From NCBI GenBank assembly GCA_043424615.1, contig JBHWOX010000010.1:1-5853 (forward strand): 5,853 bases of DNA, read 5' to 3'. Below are positions 1-5,679 of this stretch, piece by piece. The position numbers were made by a program, and so were the translations under genes. The notes below the pieces were generated by a model. The model made no database searches, had not been told where the DNA came from, and saw nothing but the letters and a program-made list of their open reading frames with translations. Each line of letters begins with the position of its first letter. The stretch's first letter is position 1. The DNA is from JAUNQW01 sp043424615 (GTDB taxonomy: Bacteria > Bacillota > Bacilli > Lactobacillales > Carnobacteriaceae_A).

Positions 1-5
1 CGTGT

Positions 6-21
6 TGTGACTATAGTCACA
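6..21. promoter_or_regulatory. Perfect 16-bp palindrome, Crp/Fnr-family-type operator candidate
   Basis: The sequence TGTGACTATAGTCACA is a perfect palindrome with half-sites TGTGA and TCACA separated by six bases. That is the arrangement recognised by Crp/Fnr-family regulators, including ArcR-type proteins of Firmicutes. It lies 27 bases beyond the stop codon of the minus-strand AraC gene. Both the missing loop and the lack of a T-run on either side argue against a terminator. The likely target is a leftward gene starting outside the window. The regulator itself is not visible. Confidence 0.5.
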
Positions 22-47
22 GCCCCTTTATTCCTTATAAGATGATT

Positions 48-788
48 TTAATAATAGTGAAGGTGTTCCTTGACGAATTGGGTGGGCGTTAAGCCGGTAA
101 CTTTTTTAAAGACCTTAGTAAAATACGAATGGCTATTAAAACCAGATAAATAAGCCACGTCACTCAGACTATACTGGTCCAAATAAAATAAATATTTAGC
201 ATACTCGACTTTTTGGTAGTTCATGTATTCAATAAAAGTCATGCCCACTTCTTTTTTGAATTTACGGGCAAGGTGGACCGGGTGCAATTCAAATTGTTTG
301 GCAATCATTTGCAGGGTCAAGTCTTCGGTTAGATGATCATTCACATATAGGAGAATATCCTTCATCAGGTCTGACATGTGAAGGGTAGACAGGCGGTTGA
401 CCGCTTGGCAATACTTCTTGCAGATGACGTGAAAGACCCGGGTATTTAAAAATTCAGTGCTTTGCCCTGATTCGATGAGGATATTGAAGATTTTTGAAAT
501 CAAAAATAGGCTTTGTTTAATGAGTCCGCCTTCATAAGCAGCCACCCGGCATGAACGGTTGAGACATTTGAGTTGTAATTTATACCAGTCTATTTCTTCA
601 ATGTGTTCCCAAGGGCTAGACGTAAAAGGGGGGTCTTGATCGAACCAGTCGGCTGTGATTGTCTGTAGTAAGGTCAGATCACCCGCTGAGATGGCATCGG
701 AAATTTGAAAATCGCGTGTGTAATTGATGTGGTTAGCGCCGAGGTTGATAAAGTTATATTGCTCTTCGCGGTTTGGAATAGAAGTCAA
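48..788 (-). CDS. AraC-family transcriptional regulator
   Basis: This is a cytoplasmic DNA-binding regulator of 246 residues. The C-terminal hundred residues form the AraC/XylS double helix-turn-helix: first HTH about 157-180 (LTLQMIAKQFELHPVHLARK), second about 206-229, then the family signature around VAYLSGFNSHSYF and TGLTPTQF (211-238). The N-terminal 140 residues are helical and carry the pattern LNRSCRVAAYEGG (76-88), which resembles a class of Firmicutes AraC regulators with a helical sensor domain; no cupin sugar-binding domain is obvious, so the ligand is unknown. The start is TTG at 788, because an in-frame TAA lies two codons upstream. The ribosome site AGGAG (801-805, minus) sits 12 bases away, which is rather far and suggests modest translation. 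The gene is divergent from recX, and its target may be itself or the gene to its left. Family call certain, role unknown. Confidence 0.93.
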   Translation of the reverse strand: MTSIPNREEQYNFINLGANHINYTRDFQISDAISAGDLTLLQTITADWFDQDPPFTSSPWEHIEEIDWYKLQLKCLNRSCRVAAYEGGLIKQSLFLISKIFNILIESGQSTEFLNTRVFHVICKKYCQAVNRLSTLHMSDLMKDILLYVNDHLTEDLTLQMIAKQFELHPVHLARKFKKEVGMTFIEYMNYQKVEYAKYLFYLDQYSLSDVAYLSGFNSHSYFTKVFKKVTGLTPTQFVKEHLHYY

Positions 789-818
789 GGTTTAAGCACA
801 CTCCTATTAATAAAATCA

Positions 819-853
819 ATTTGGTTTTTTTGTAACTATATATTACACCAAAT
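819..853. promoter_or_regulatory. Divergent araC/recX intergenic dyad, operator candidate
   Basis: A nested inverted repeat sits between the divergent AraC and recX genes. The outer arms are ATTTGGT (819-825) and ACCAAAT (847-853), a perfect 7-base match. Inside lies TGTAACTATATATTACA (831-847), with arms TGTAA and TTACA. The inner element shares TGT-purine-ACTATA with the palindrome at 6-21, although its spacer is one base longer. On the minus strand a weak AraC promoter, TTGAAT (867-862) and TAATAT (845-840), would overlap it, so a protein bound here could control the AraC gene. This is inference from symmetry and position only. Confidence 0.35.
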
Positions 854-909
854 ACATAAAAATTCAAATTTTTAAAAAATTAAACATTTTATGTCGATTG
901 TGACGGCTT

Positions 910-938
910 TTGCAGGGTTGATCCCTTTAATTTATACA
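910..938 (+). promoter_or_regulatory. Weak candidate promoter for recX-mutY
   Basis: TTGCAG (910-915), a 17-base spacer and TATACA (933-938) are the best-spaced sigma-A-like boxes before recX, with about 3 of 6 and 4 of 6 consensus matches. TTGATC (918-923) with TAAAAT (939-944) is an alternative, but its spacer is only 15. The AT-rich stretch 851-890 could serve as an upstream element. The exact start site cannot be decided by eye. Confidence 0.3.
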
Positions 939-962
939 TAAAATATAGAAAAGAGGTTATCT

Positions 963-1928
963 ATGGTGGAAGGACCAAAAAAATTAAGTGAATTACAAGA
1001 TCAACAAAAGAATAAGTCAAAGAAATACAAAGAAAAGAAAGTAGGTAAAGCATTAACAGCCAAGCAACAACCGTCATCCATGCCTTCCAAAACAAAGAAT
1101 CAGCCAAAGCGGACCATTACATCGATTGAAAAACAAAAGCGCCCTGGCCGATATAATATTTATATAGATGGCGACTATGCTTTTCCCCTAGATGAACAAG
1201 TGTTAATTGATTATATGCTGAATAAGGGGAAGGACATTTCAAAGGAATTAGAAAAAGAATTGAAAGAGGCTGATCACTGGCAAAAAGCCTACCATCTCGC
1301 CCTAGACTACATCTCCTATCAATTGCGGTCTGAAAAAGAAGTCAGAGACCGTTTGCAGAAAGAAAGTGTGTCAGAAAGCGTCATTGAAGGAATCATCCAT
1401 AAGTTGGAAGATTTACAGCTTTTAGATGATTTGACTTTTGCTCAAAGTTTTGTCCGAACCAAGGCAGGAATTAACCAATACGGCCCTCAGCAAATTCGTC
1501 AAAAGCTCTTTCAAAAAGGAATTGCAGAATCTTTGATTGAACAAGCTATGGAGGAATATCAGTCTTCTGAGCGTTTGGACAATGCGATTTATTGGGCAGA
1601 AAAACAGGCTAAGAAAAAAAAGAACAACTCCAGCCGACAAGCTGAACAAAAAATCCGCCAATATCTGATGCAAAAGGGCTTTGGAGCGGATACTATCGCT
1701 CAAGCTTTGGCTCAAATAGACATAGAAAAATCTGAAGAAGAGGAGTATGAAGCTATAGTTAAACAAGGCAATAAAGCCTGGCGTCGGTATAGCAAATTTA
1801 GCCTGGAAGAGTGCAAGCAAAAAACCTTGCGTAATCTTTATTCTAAGGCTTTTCCTATAGATTTGATTCAAGCATTTATTGATGAAAAAGAAAGTGAGTG
1901 GCATGAAGAAGAAAACGAATTTAATTGA
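963..1928 (+). CDS. recX: Regulatory protein RecX
   Basis: RecX binds RecA filaments and limits their growth and recombinase activity in the cytoplasm. The family core starts near residue 51 (ITSIEKQKRPGRYNIYIDGD) and continues into helical repeats, roughly 107-150, 155-198, 203-250 and a last one to about 306. Hallmarks visible are YISYQLRSEKEVRDRL (116-131), FAQSFVRT (159-166) and GPQQIRQKLFQKGI (174-187). At 321 residues it is about 50 longer than typical Firmicutes RecX. The excess is an N-terminal tail of about 50 residues with 14 lysines and low complexity. The start at 963 is supported by AAGAGG (951-956) six bases upstream; the internal ATG at 1080 has no ribosome site, so the tail is probably real. 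Its 3' end overlaps mutY by 26 bases, implying one transcript and coupled translation. Confidence 0.93.
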   Translation: MVEGPKKLSELQDQQKNKSKKYKEKKVGKALTAKQQPSSMPSKTKNQPKRTITSIEKQKRPGRYNIYIDGDYAFPLDEQVLIDYMLNKGKDISKELEKELKEADHWQKAYHLALDYISYQLRSEKEVRDRLQKESVSESVIEGIIHKLEDLQLLDDLTFAQSFVRTKAGINQYGPQQIRQKLFQKGIAESLIEQAMEEYQSSERLDNAIYWAEKQAKKKKNNSSRQAEQKIRQYLMQKGFGADTIAQALAQIDIEKSEEEEYEAIVKQGNKAWRRYSKFSLEECKQKTLRNLYSKAFPIDLIQAFIDEKESEWHEEENEFN

Positions 1929-3093
1929 GGAATATAATGTAGAGCTGTGGTCGCCAGCAACCATAGAAAAGTTTCAAGCTGATCTTTTATCTTGGTATGA
2001 CCTGCACAAACGGGATTTGCCCTGGCGGCGGACGAAAGACCCTTATAAGATTTGGGTTTCAGAAATTATGTTGCAGCAGACACAGGTCCAGACGGTCATT
2101 CCTTATTATGAACGTTTTATAGACGAGCTGCCAACGGTGAAAGACCTAGCAGAAGTTGATGAAAGTCGGCTGTTGAAATTGTGGGAAGGGCTGGGGTATT
2201 ATTCCCGGGTCAAAAATATGCAGGCAGCCGCCCAGCAGGTCATGGAGGAATGGGGAGGTCAGTTACCCGACAACCGCCAAGATTTGGAAAAGTTAAAAGG
2301 AATTGGCCCCTATACTGCTGGAGCCATTGCTTCCATTGCTTTTGACCAAGCCACTCCAGCCATCGATGGCAATGCCATGCGCGTCTTTAGTCGAATCTTT
2401 AAGATTGACGCCGATATTTCAAAGCAAAAAACACGCCGCCTGTTTGACCAGCTGGTGGGACAAATTATCGATGAAAAACGACCCGGAGATTTTAACCAAG
2501 CCATCATGGATGTCGGCTCTCAAAAATCTATGCCCAAAGCTTATATTGAAGAAAATAATCCAGTCGCTCCCTATGACCAAAGCTACCAAGAGGGGACTTG
2601 GGCGGATTATCCTGTTAAAAAATCCAAAAGCAAAGTCAAAAAAGAAGTCTACTATGCCTTTATTATCCAAAACGATAAGGGTGAATATTTATTTGAAAAG
2701 CGTCCATCCACTGGCTTGCTAGCTGATTTTCTAACCTTTCCACTGATTAACCAAGAAGAATTTTTAAAAGAAGAGGCCCAAGCACTGGTTTCCAATAGCG
2801 AACTTGAACCTCTATTGAGTGAAAAGGACTACAGTCTCGTCCAGGAAGAACTAGCAGACCATTATCAACTATCGGTGGACTTAAACCAACAAGCCATCGG
2901 ACATATCCAACACATTTTTTCACACCGCCATTGGACGGTCTATGCTTTTGAGGGCTCTGTTGAAAAAGTCCAGCTGTCTACTGAGGAAGAACAGTGGATT
3001 CATCCGGCTGATTTTGCTGATCATGCTTTTCCAAAACCTCAACAAAAACTGATAGCTTTGTATCAAGAATATATAAAGTCAACAAATAATTAG
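1903..3093 (+). CDS. mutY: Adenine DNA glycosylase MutY, iron-sulfur-cluster-free form
   Basis: MutY excises adenine mispaired with 8-oxoguanine in base excision repair. The 396 residues contain the HhH-GPD glycosylase core (about 21-230) with catalytic Glu54 in WVSEIMLQQT, the hairpin LKGIGPYTAG (131-140) with Tyr137, and catalytic Asp155 in AIDGNAMR. These match Geobacillus MutY Glu43, Tyr126 and Asp144 at a constant offset of 11. The C-terminal NUDIX-like lesion-recognition domain (about 248-390) keeps the Phe-Ser-His loop (339-341). The four [4Fe-4S] cysteines are all replaced, without gaps, by Ser209, Glu216, Asn219 and Asp225, and the whole protein has no cysteine. The intact catalytic and FSH residues argue for a working enzyme. 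ATG 1903 is preferred: in-frame starts at 1879 (TTG) and 1882 (ATG) lack a ribosome site, and 1903 follows only a weak one (GTGAG), consistent with coupling to recX. Confidence 0.95.
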   Translation: MKKKTNLIEEYNVELWSPATIEKFQADLLSWYDLHKRDLPWRRTKDPYKIWVSEIMLQQTQVQTVIPYYERFIDELPTVKDLAEVDESRLLKLWEGLGYYSRVKNMQAAAQQVMEEWGGQLPDNRQDLEKLKGIGPYTAGAIASIAFDQATPAIDGNAMRVFSRIFKIDADISKQKTRRLFDQLVGQIIDEKRPGDFNQAIMDVGSQKSMPKAYIEENNPVAPYDQSYQEGTWADYPVKKSKSKVKKEVYYAFIIQNDKGEYLFEKRPSTGLLADFLTFPLINQEEFLKEEAQALVSNSELEPLLSEKDYSLVQEELADHYQLSVDLNQQAIGHIQHIFSHRHWTVYAFEGSVEKVQLSTEEEQWIHPADFADHAFPKPQQKLIALYQEYIKSTNN

Positions 3094-3118
3094 AATGTTT
3101 CATGAATCCAATTTTCTA

Positions 3119-3127
3119 TGCTATAAT
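3119..3127 (+). promoter_or_regulatory. Extended -10 promoter for the DUF402 gene
   Basis: TGCTATAAT is a perfect TGn-extended -10 element (TATAAT at 3122-3127). No good -35 lies 17 bases upstream (TTCATG at 3099), which is normal for extended -10 promoters. Transcription would start near 3134, giving a leader of about 43 bases. No convincing terminator separates it from mutY, so read-through from recX-mutY is also possible. Confidence 0.65.
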
Positions 3128-3176
3128 TTAATAGATTAAGCAGAATGACTATCAGAATTAGAAAGTTGGTTTTGTG

Positions 3177-3707
3177 ATGAGACAACCTCGCGAAGGTGAA
3201 ATCATTACTATCCAAAGTTATAAACATGATGGTAGCGTTCATCGTACTTGGAAAAATAATTTAGTATTAAAGACTTCAGAACATTCTATTATTGTCTGCA
3301 ATGACCATACTCTCGTCATTGAATCCAATGGCCGTAAGTGGAAAACACGGGAACCTGCCTTGGTCTATTTTCATGATAAGTTTTGGTTTAACATTGTAAC
3401 GATGATAAGAAAAACAGGAGTGAGCTATTATTGCAATTTAGCAACCCCACATGTGATTGATGATTTAGGAATTAAATACATTGATTATGATTTGGATGTA
3501 AAGGTCTTTCCAGATGGTGACAAAAAATTATTGGACATTGATGAATATATTGCCCATGGCCATAAGTGGAATTATCCAGCCGAGATTGACTATATTTTGA
3601 GAGAAAGTGTCAAAATATTGGTGGACTGGATTGAAAATGAAAAAGGACCTTTTTCTGAAGGATACGTCAAATTATGGTACGAACGCTATCTAGAGTTAAA
3701 TAATTAA
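3177..3707 (+). CDS. ntdP: DUF402 nucleoside tri-/diphosphate phosphatase (YgaC/Ntdp family)
   Basis: The family (formerly UPF0374; YgaC in Bacillus, Ntdp in Staphylococcus aureus) hydrolyses nucleoside tri- and diphosphates with a divalent metal in the cytoplasm. The 176 residues show the whole family pattern: SYKHDGSVHRTW (14-25), NDHTLVIESNGRKW (42-55), TREPALVYFH (57-66), YYCNL (84-88) and IKYIDYDLDVKV (99-110). From memory of the family annotation, the proton donor is Arg23 and the metal ligands are Asn87, Asp103, Asp105, Asp107, Asp120 and Glu123. All are present at exactly these numbers if ATG 3177 is the start, which favours it over GTG 3174. The ribosome site is weak (GAAAG near 3161-3165). 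The gene is convergent with the downstream membrane protein gene. Family certain; the substrate in the cell is not shown by the sequence. Confidence 0.92.
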   Translation: MRQPREGEIITIQSYKHDGSVHRTWKNNLVLKTSEHSIIVCNDHTLVIESNGRKWKTREPALVYFHDKFWFNIVTMIRKTGVSYYCNLATPHVIDDLGIKYIDYDLDVKVFPDGDKKLLDIDEYIAHGHKWNYPAEIDYILRESVKILVDWIENEKGPFSEGYVKLWYERYLELNN

Positions 3708-3735
3708 ATCAGATAGTGATGGTTCATGCGACCAT

Positions 3736-3779
3736 AAAAAAATAAACCGCAAGCCTTATTAAAAAGCTTGCGGTTTTTA
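3736..3779. terminator. Bidirectional intrinsic terminator
   Basis: An 11-base-pair perfect stem has arms AAACCGCAAGC (3744-3754) and GCTTGCGGTTT (3766-3776) and an 11-base A/T-rich loop. A T-run follows on the plus strand (3774-3778) and seven A bases precede it (3736-3742), giving a T-run on the minus strand. It ends the DUF402 transcript rightward and the membrane protein transcript leftward, between the two converging stop codons. Confidence 0.95.
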
Positions 3780-3781
3780 TA

Positions 3782-4903
3782 TTAGTCTAAATTAACTTCC
3801 TCACCAATTTCGGCAATGGTATCCTTGTGTTTGGTTCGGTAAGAGCGAACAATGACATTCAAGTGTTGGACTTGTTCTTCATATTTGAAAATATCACTCA
3901 TTAAATGAATGATGGCATTGGAATCATCATATTGATTATCCTGCATATACTCGTCAGAATTGGCCAAAGAAAAGAATGAATCCGTCAGCTGAATGCGTAA
4001 ATCTTGCTTGTATTCATGGAAGTTGACATCTGATGCATTGATCCGCCCATTAAATTTCAGAATAATTTGTTCATGAGCCGTAATCAGTGTTTCCAAGCGT
4101 TCACGGATACTGACCCTTAATTCTTTAGGGAAGTGGTTAAAAAGGTACTCGGTCTTATGAAAGGTTTGAACTAAATTCAAGCCCTCCATATTGGTGCGAA
4201 TAAACTGACGGTAAACAACCAGAATGCGGGACTTAGCTTTAAATTCTTCATTTGTTTTATTTTTATCAAAGTTGCAAAGTGAAAACCCAGCTTCTTCTTT
4301 AATGAAGGAGAACATTTCTAAGGTTTCAATTTCATTGGCCTCTAAAGCGTCTAGATCATCATTTACCTTACCAAACTGTGAATTTTTGCGGAGAGCAGAA
4401 CGCAGAAGTTTAGCAATCTCATCCGTCTGCAAGACCATTTTTTTGTATAGGGCTTCATCATACTGAGGCGGTAAGACGATTCGATTCACCAAGAAAGAGA
4501 CGGTGACCCCGATGATTGTTCCAAGAACCCGAGTGATGGCCGAAATCATAATTTCATCTGTCTCATTCAGCATGATGACCACTAAGGTAATACAGGCAAG
4601 AGAAATGGAGTCATCTAAGCCGAATTTGTGTAGGAGAGCAATCAAAACGATGGCAGTCACAGCAATCACGAAATATTGTGTCCCAAAAAAATAAGAGGCT
4701 AGAACGGCTAAAAATCCTCCGAAAACATTGGAAAATATACGTTTCAACAAGCGGTCATAAGACCTTTTGATAGACTGCTGCATGGTCGCTACTGAAGAAA
4801 TACCGGATAAGACTGTGGCTTCAGGAAGGCCGATTAAATTAGGAATAATAAGTGAAATTAATATTGCAATACCCGACTTGAATGTCCGAGCTCCGATTTT
4901 CAT
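3782..4903 (-). CDS. UPF0421/FUSC-type (aromatic acid exporter family) membrane protein
   Basis: This 373-residue protein has an N-terminal membrane half and a cytoplasmic helical C-terminal half. Hydrophobic segments are seen at about 8-26, 55-73, 74-93, 97-113 and 122-143, followed by the family motif SFLVNRIVLPP (136-146). Residues 150-373 are charged and helical, like the C-terminal domain of the ArAE_1/DUF939 family to which Bacillus YgaE belongs. The family name comes from distant similarity to the aromatic acid efflux protein AaeB; no substrate is established for Firmicutes members, so transport is an inference. ATG 4903 has a good ribosome site, AGGAAG (4917-4912 on the minus strand), 8 bases upstream. 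The gene diverges from perR across 188 bases and ends at the shared terminator. I could not choose a promoter for it with confidence. Confidence 0.88.
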   Translation of the reverse strand: MKIGARTFKSGIAILISLIIPNLIGLPEATVLSGISSVATMQQSIKRSYDRLLKRIFSNVFGGFLAVLASYFFGTQYFVIAVTAIVLIALLHKFGLDDSISLACITLVVIMLNETDEIMISAITRVLGTIIGVTVSFLVNRIVLPPQYDEALYKKMVLQTDEIAKLLRSALRKNSQFGKVNDDLDALEANEIETLEMFSFIKEEAGFSLCNFDKNKTNEEFKAKSRILVVYRQFIRTNMEGLNLVQTFHKTEYLFNHFPKELRVSIRERLETLITAHEQIILKFNGRINASDVNFHEYKQDLRIQLTDSFFSLANSDEYMQDNQYDDSNAIIHLMSDIFKYEEQVQHLNVIVRSYRTKHKDTIAEIGEEVNLD

Positions 4904-5008
4904 AAAGTAATCTTCCTTTTTTTAAAATAATGTATAAATTCCTTCTTCCATCTTAAAGCTTATCGTACCATATTACCAAGATTTAGACTGGAAGTAACAA
5001 CTAAATCA

Positions 5009-5056
5009 TTGCAAAAATCATAAAGTTGATGCATACTGAGTAATAATGACTATGAT
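5009..5056 (+). promoter_or_regulatory. perR promoter region
   Basis: Two arrangements are plausible. TTGCAA (5009-5014) pairs with CATACT (5032-5037) across 17 bases, 4 of 6 consensus matches each. TTGATG (5026-5031) with TATGAT (5051-5056) has a better -10 but a long 19-base spacer. The second would put the -10 inside the dyads at 5041-5070, so a bound protein would block it. Confidence 0.4.
5041..5055. promoter_or_regulatory. Candidate PerR box before perR
   Basis: TAATAATGACTATGA matches the 7-1-7 PerR box consensus TTATAATnATTATAA at 11 of 14 informative positions, and its halves are inverted repeats at 5 of 7 positions. It lies about 37 bases before the perR start, near both promoter candidates, and fits the autoregulation known for Bacillus PerR. 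The AT richness of the region lowers the weight of the match. Confidence 0.45.
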
Positions 5057-5070
5057 TTAAGAATAGTCAT
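5046..5070. repeat. Perfect 8-base inverted repeat in the perR promoter/leader
   Basis: ATGACTAT (5046-5053) is repeated inverted as ATAGTCAT (5063-5070) with nine bases between. Allowing two mismatches, the symmetry extends to 12-1-12 around 5058. It overlaps the PerR box candidate and could be a separate operator or a hairpin at the 5' end of the perR message. It lacks a T-run, so it is not a terminator. Confidence 0.6.
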
Positions 5071-5091
5071 CGTTTACGAGGATTGAAATAG

Positions 5092-5523
5092 GTGATAGAA
5101 ATGAATGGATTCGAACATGCCATTGAACAAATGCAAGCTAATAATATACGTATAACTCCCCAGCGACGGGCCATTATACGTTATTTAGCCGATTCCAAAA
5201 AACACGATACGGCTGAAGAAATCTATGGCGCATTAAAAGATGACTATCCTAATATGAGTGTGGCAACAATCTATAACACCCTCAACCTATTATTGGATTA
5301 TAATTTAATCCGTCAAATTCGTACAGACGGACCAACGGCCCATTACGATTTTAATGCTGAAAAACATTACCACATTATATGTAAAGAATGTGGAAAAATT
5401 ACTGATGTTCACCTACCACTATTTGAACAGGTCGAAAGTGATATAGAAGAAGAAACAGGTTATAAGGTAGAAAAGTATAATTTAGAAATCATTGGCCTCT
5501 GTGCAGAATGCCAAAACAAATAA
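5092..5523 (+). CDS. perR: Peroxide-responsive repressor PerR (Fur family)
   Basis: PerR is a dimeric cytoplasmic repressor that loses DNA binding when peroxide oxidises metal-ligand histidines in its Fe(II) form; it usually controls peroxide defence and metal genes. In these 143 residues the winged helix lies at about 14-88 (RITPQRRAI, MSVATIYNTL) and the dimer domain follows. Every ligand of Bacillus PerR is present at an offset of +1: regulatory site His38, Asp86, His92, His94, Asp105; zinc site Cys97, Cys100, Cys137, Cys140. Asp105, where Fur-type proteins tend to have Glu, supports PerR over Fur or Zur. Two starts are possible: GTG 5092 with GAGGA (5078-5082), or ATG 5101 with AGGTGAT (5090-5096). 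No catalase or peroxidase gene is nearby. The gene directly precedes an rRNA operon. Confidence 0.95.
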   Translation: MIEMNGFEHAIEQMQANNIRITPQRRAIIRYLADSKKHDTAEEIYGALKDDYPNMSVATIYNTLNLLLDYNLIRQIRTDGPTAHYDFNAEKHYHIICKECGKITDVHLPLFEQVESDIEEETGYKVEKYNLEIIGLCAECQNK

Positions 5524-5536
5524 TTTTTAAAAAGCC

Positions 5537-5565
5537 TTGACAGGAAATCTGTCTGGTGATAAGAT
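5537..5565 (+). promoter_or_regulatory. Consensus promoter (P1) just after perR
   Basis: TTGACA (5537-5542), a 17-base spacer and TAAGAT (5560-5565) give 6 of 6 and 5 of 6 consensus matches at ideal spacing. It begins 13 bases after the perR stop and 107 bases before the second promoter, a spacing like tandem rRNA promoters in Bacillus. Transcription would start near 5572, inside the left arm of the following terminator. A short GACAG/CTGTC inverted repeat (5539-5553) overlaps the -35. Confidence 0.6.
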
Positions 5566-5568
5566 ATT

Positions 5569-5617
5569 AATCGTTGCTCAAAGCGAAAGACTATTTGAGC
5601 CAACGATTTTTATTTTT
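5569..5617 (+). terminator. Intrinsic terminator after perR
   Basis: The left arm AATCGTTGCTCAAA (5569-5582) pairs with TTTGAG and CAACGATT (5594-5608), leaving one bulged C at 5600. The stem is about 14 base pairs with an 11-base loop, followed by a T-rich tail (5607-5617) with a single A. It should end perR transcription and insulate the rRNA operon. Confidence 0.88.
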
Positions 5618-5618
5618 C

Positions 5619-5672
5619 ACAAAAAAGAAAATTAAAAAAAGTATTGACATTCATTTGGAATGAAGGTACAAT
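5619..5672 (+). promoter_or_regulatory. Strong rRNA operon promoter (P2) with A-rich upstream element
   Basis: TTGACA (5644-5649), 17 bases and TACAAT (5667-5672) give 6 of 6 and 5 of 6 consensus matches. The 25 bases before the -35 (5619-5643) are almost all A and T with A-runs, as in UP elements that bind the RNA polymerase alpha subunit. Transcription would start near 5679-5681, about 170 bases before 16S. The spacer contains a perfect 6-3-6 inverted repeat, TTCATT (5650-5655) and AATGAA (5659-5664). Confidence 0.88.
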
Positions 5673-5679
5673 TATTTTC

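Noticed and set aside
6..21. Palindrome as terminator of the AraC gene
   Set aside because: There is no loop and no T-run on the minus strand after it, so it fits a protein site better.
1422..1964. Long minus-strand open frame opposite recX
   Set aside because: It lies antisense to a clear RecX gene, has a low-complexity hydrophobic product of no recognised family, and lacks its own ribosome site.
2527..2577. MutY as a pseudogene because the cluster motif is missing
   Set aside because: The frame is open, catalytic and lesion-recognition residues are intact, and cluster-free MutY is a known class.
2303..2722. Plus- and minus-strand open frames inside mutY
   Set aside because: They are shadows of a strongly conserved MutY reading frame.
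3719..3735. ATGGT/ACCAT hairpin after the DUF402 gene
   Set aside because: It has only five base pairs and is next to a far stronger terminator, so it is likely incidental.
4224..4694. Plus-strand open frames opposite the UPF0421 gene
   Set aside because: They are antisense shadows with no recognisable protein features.
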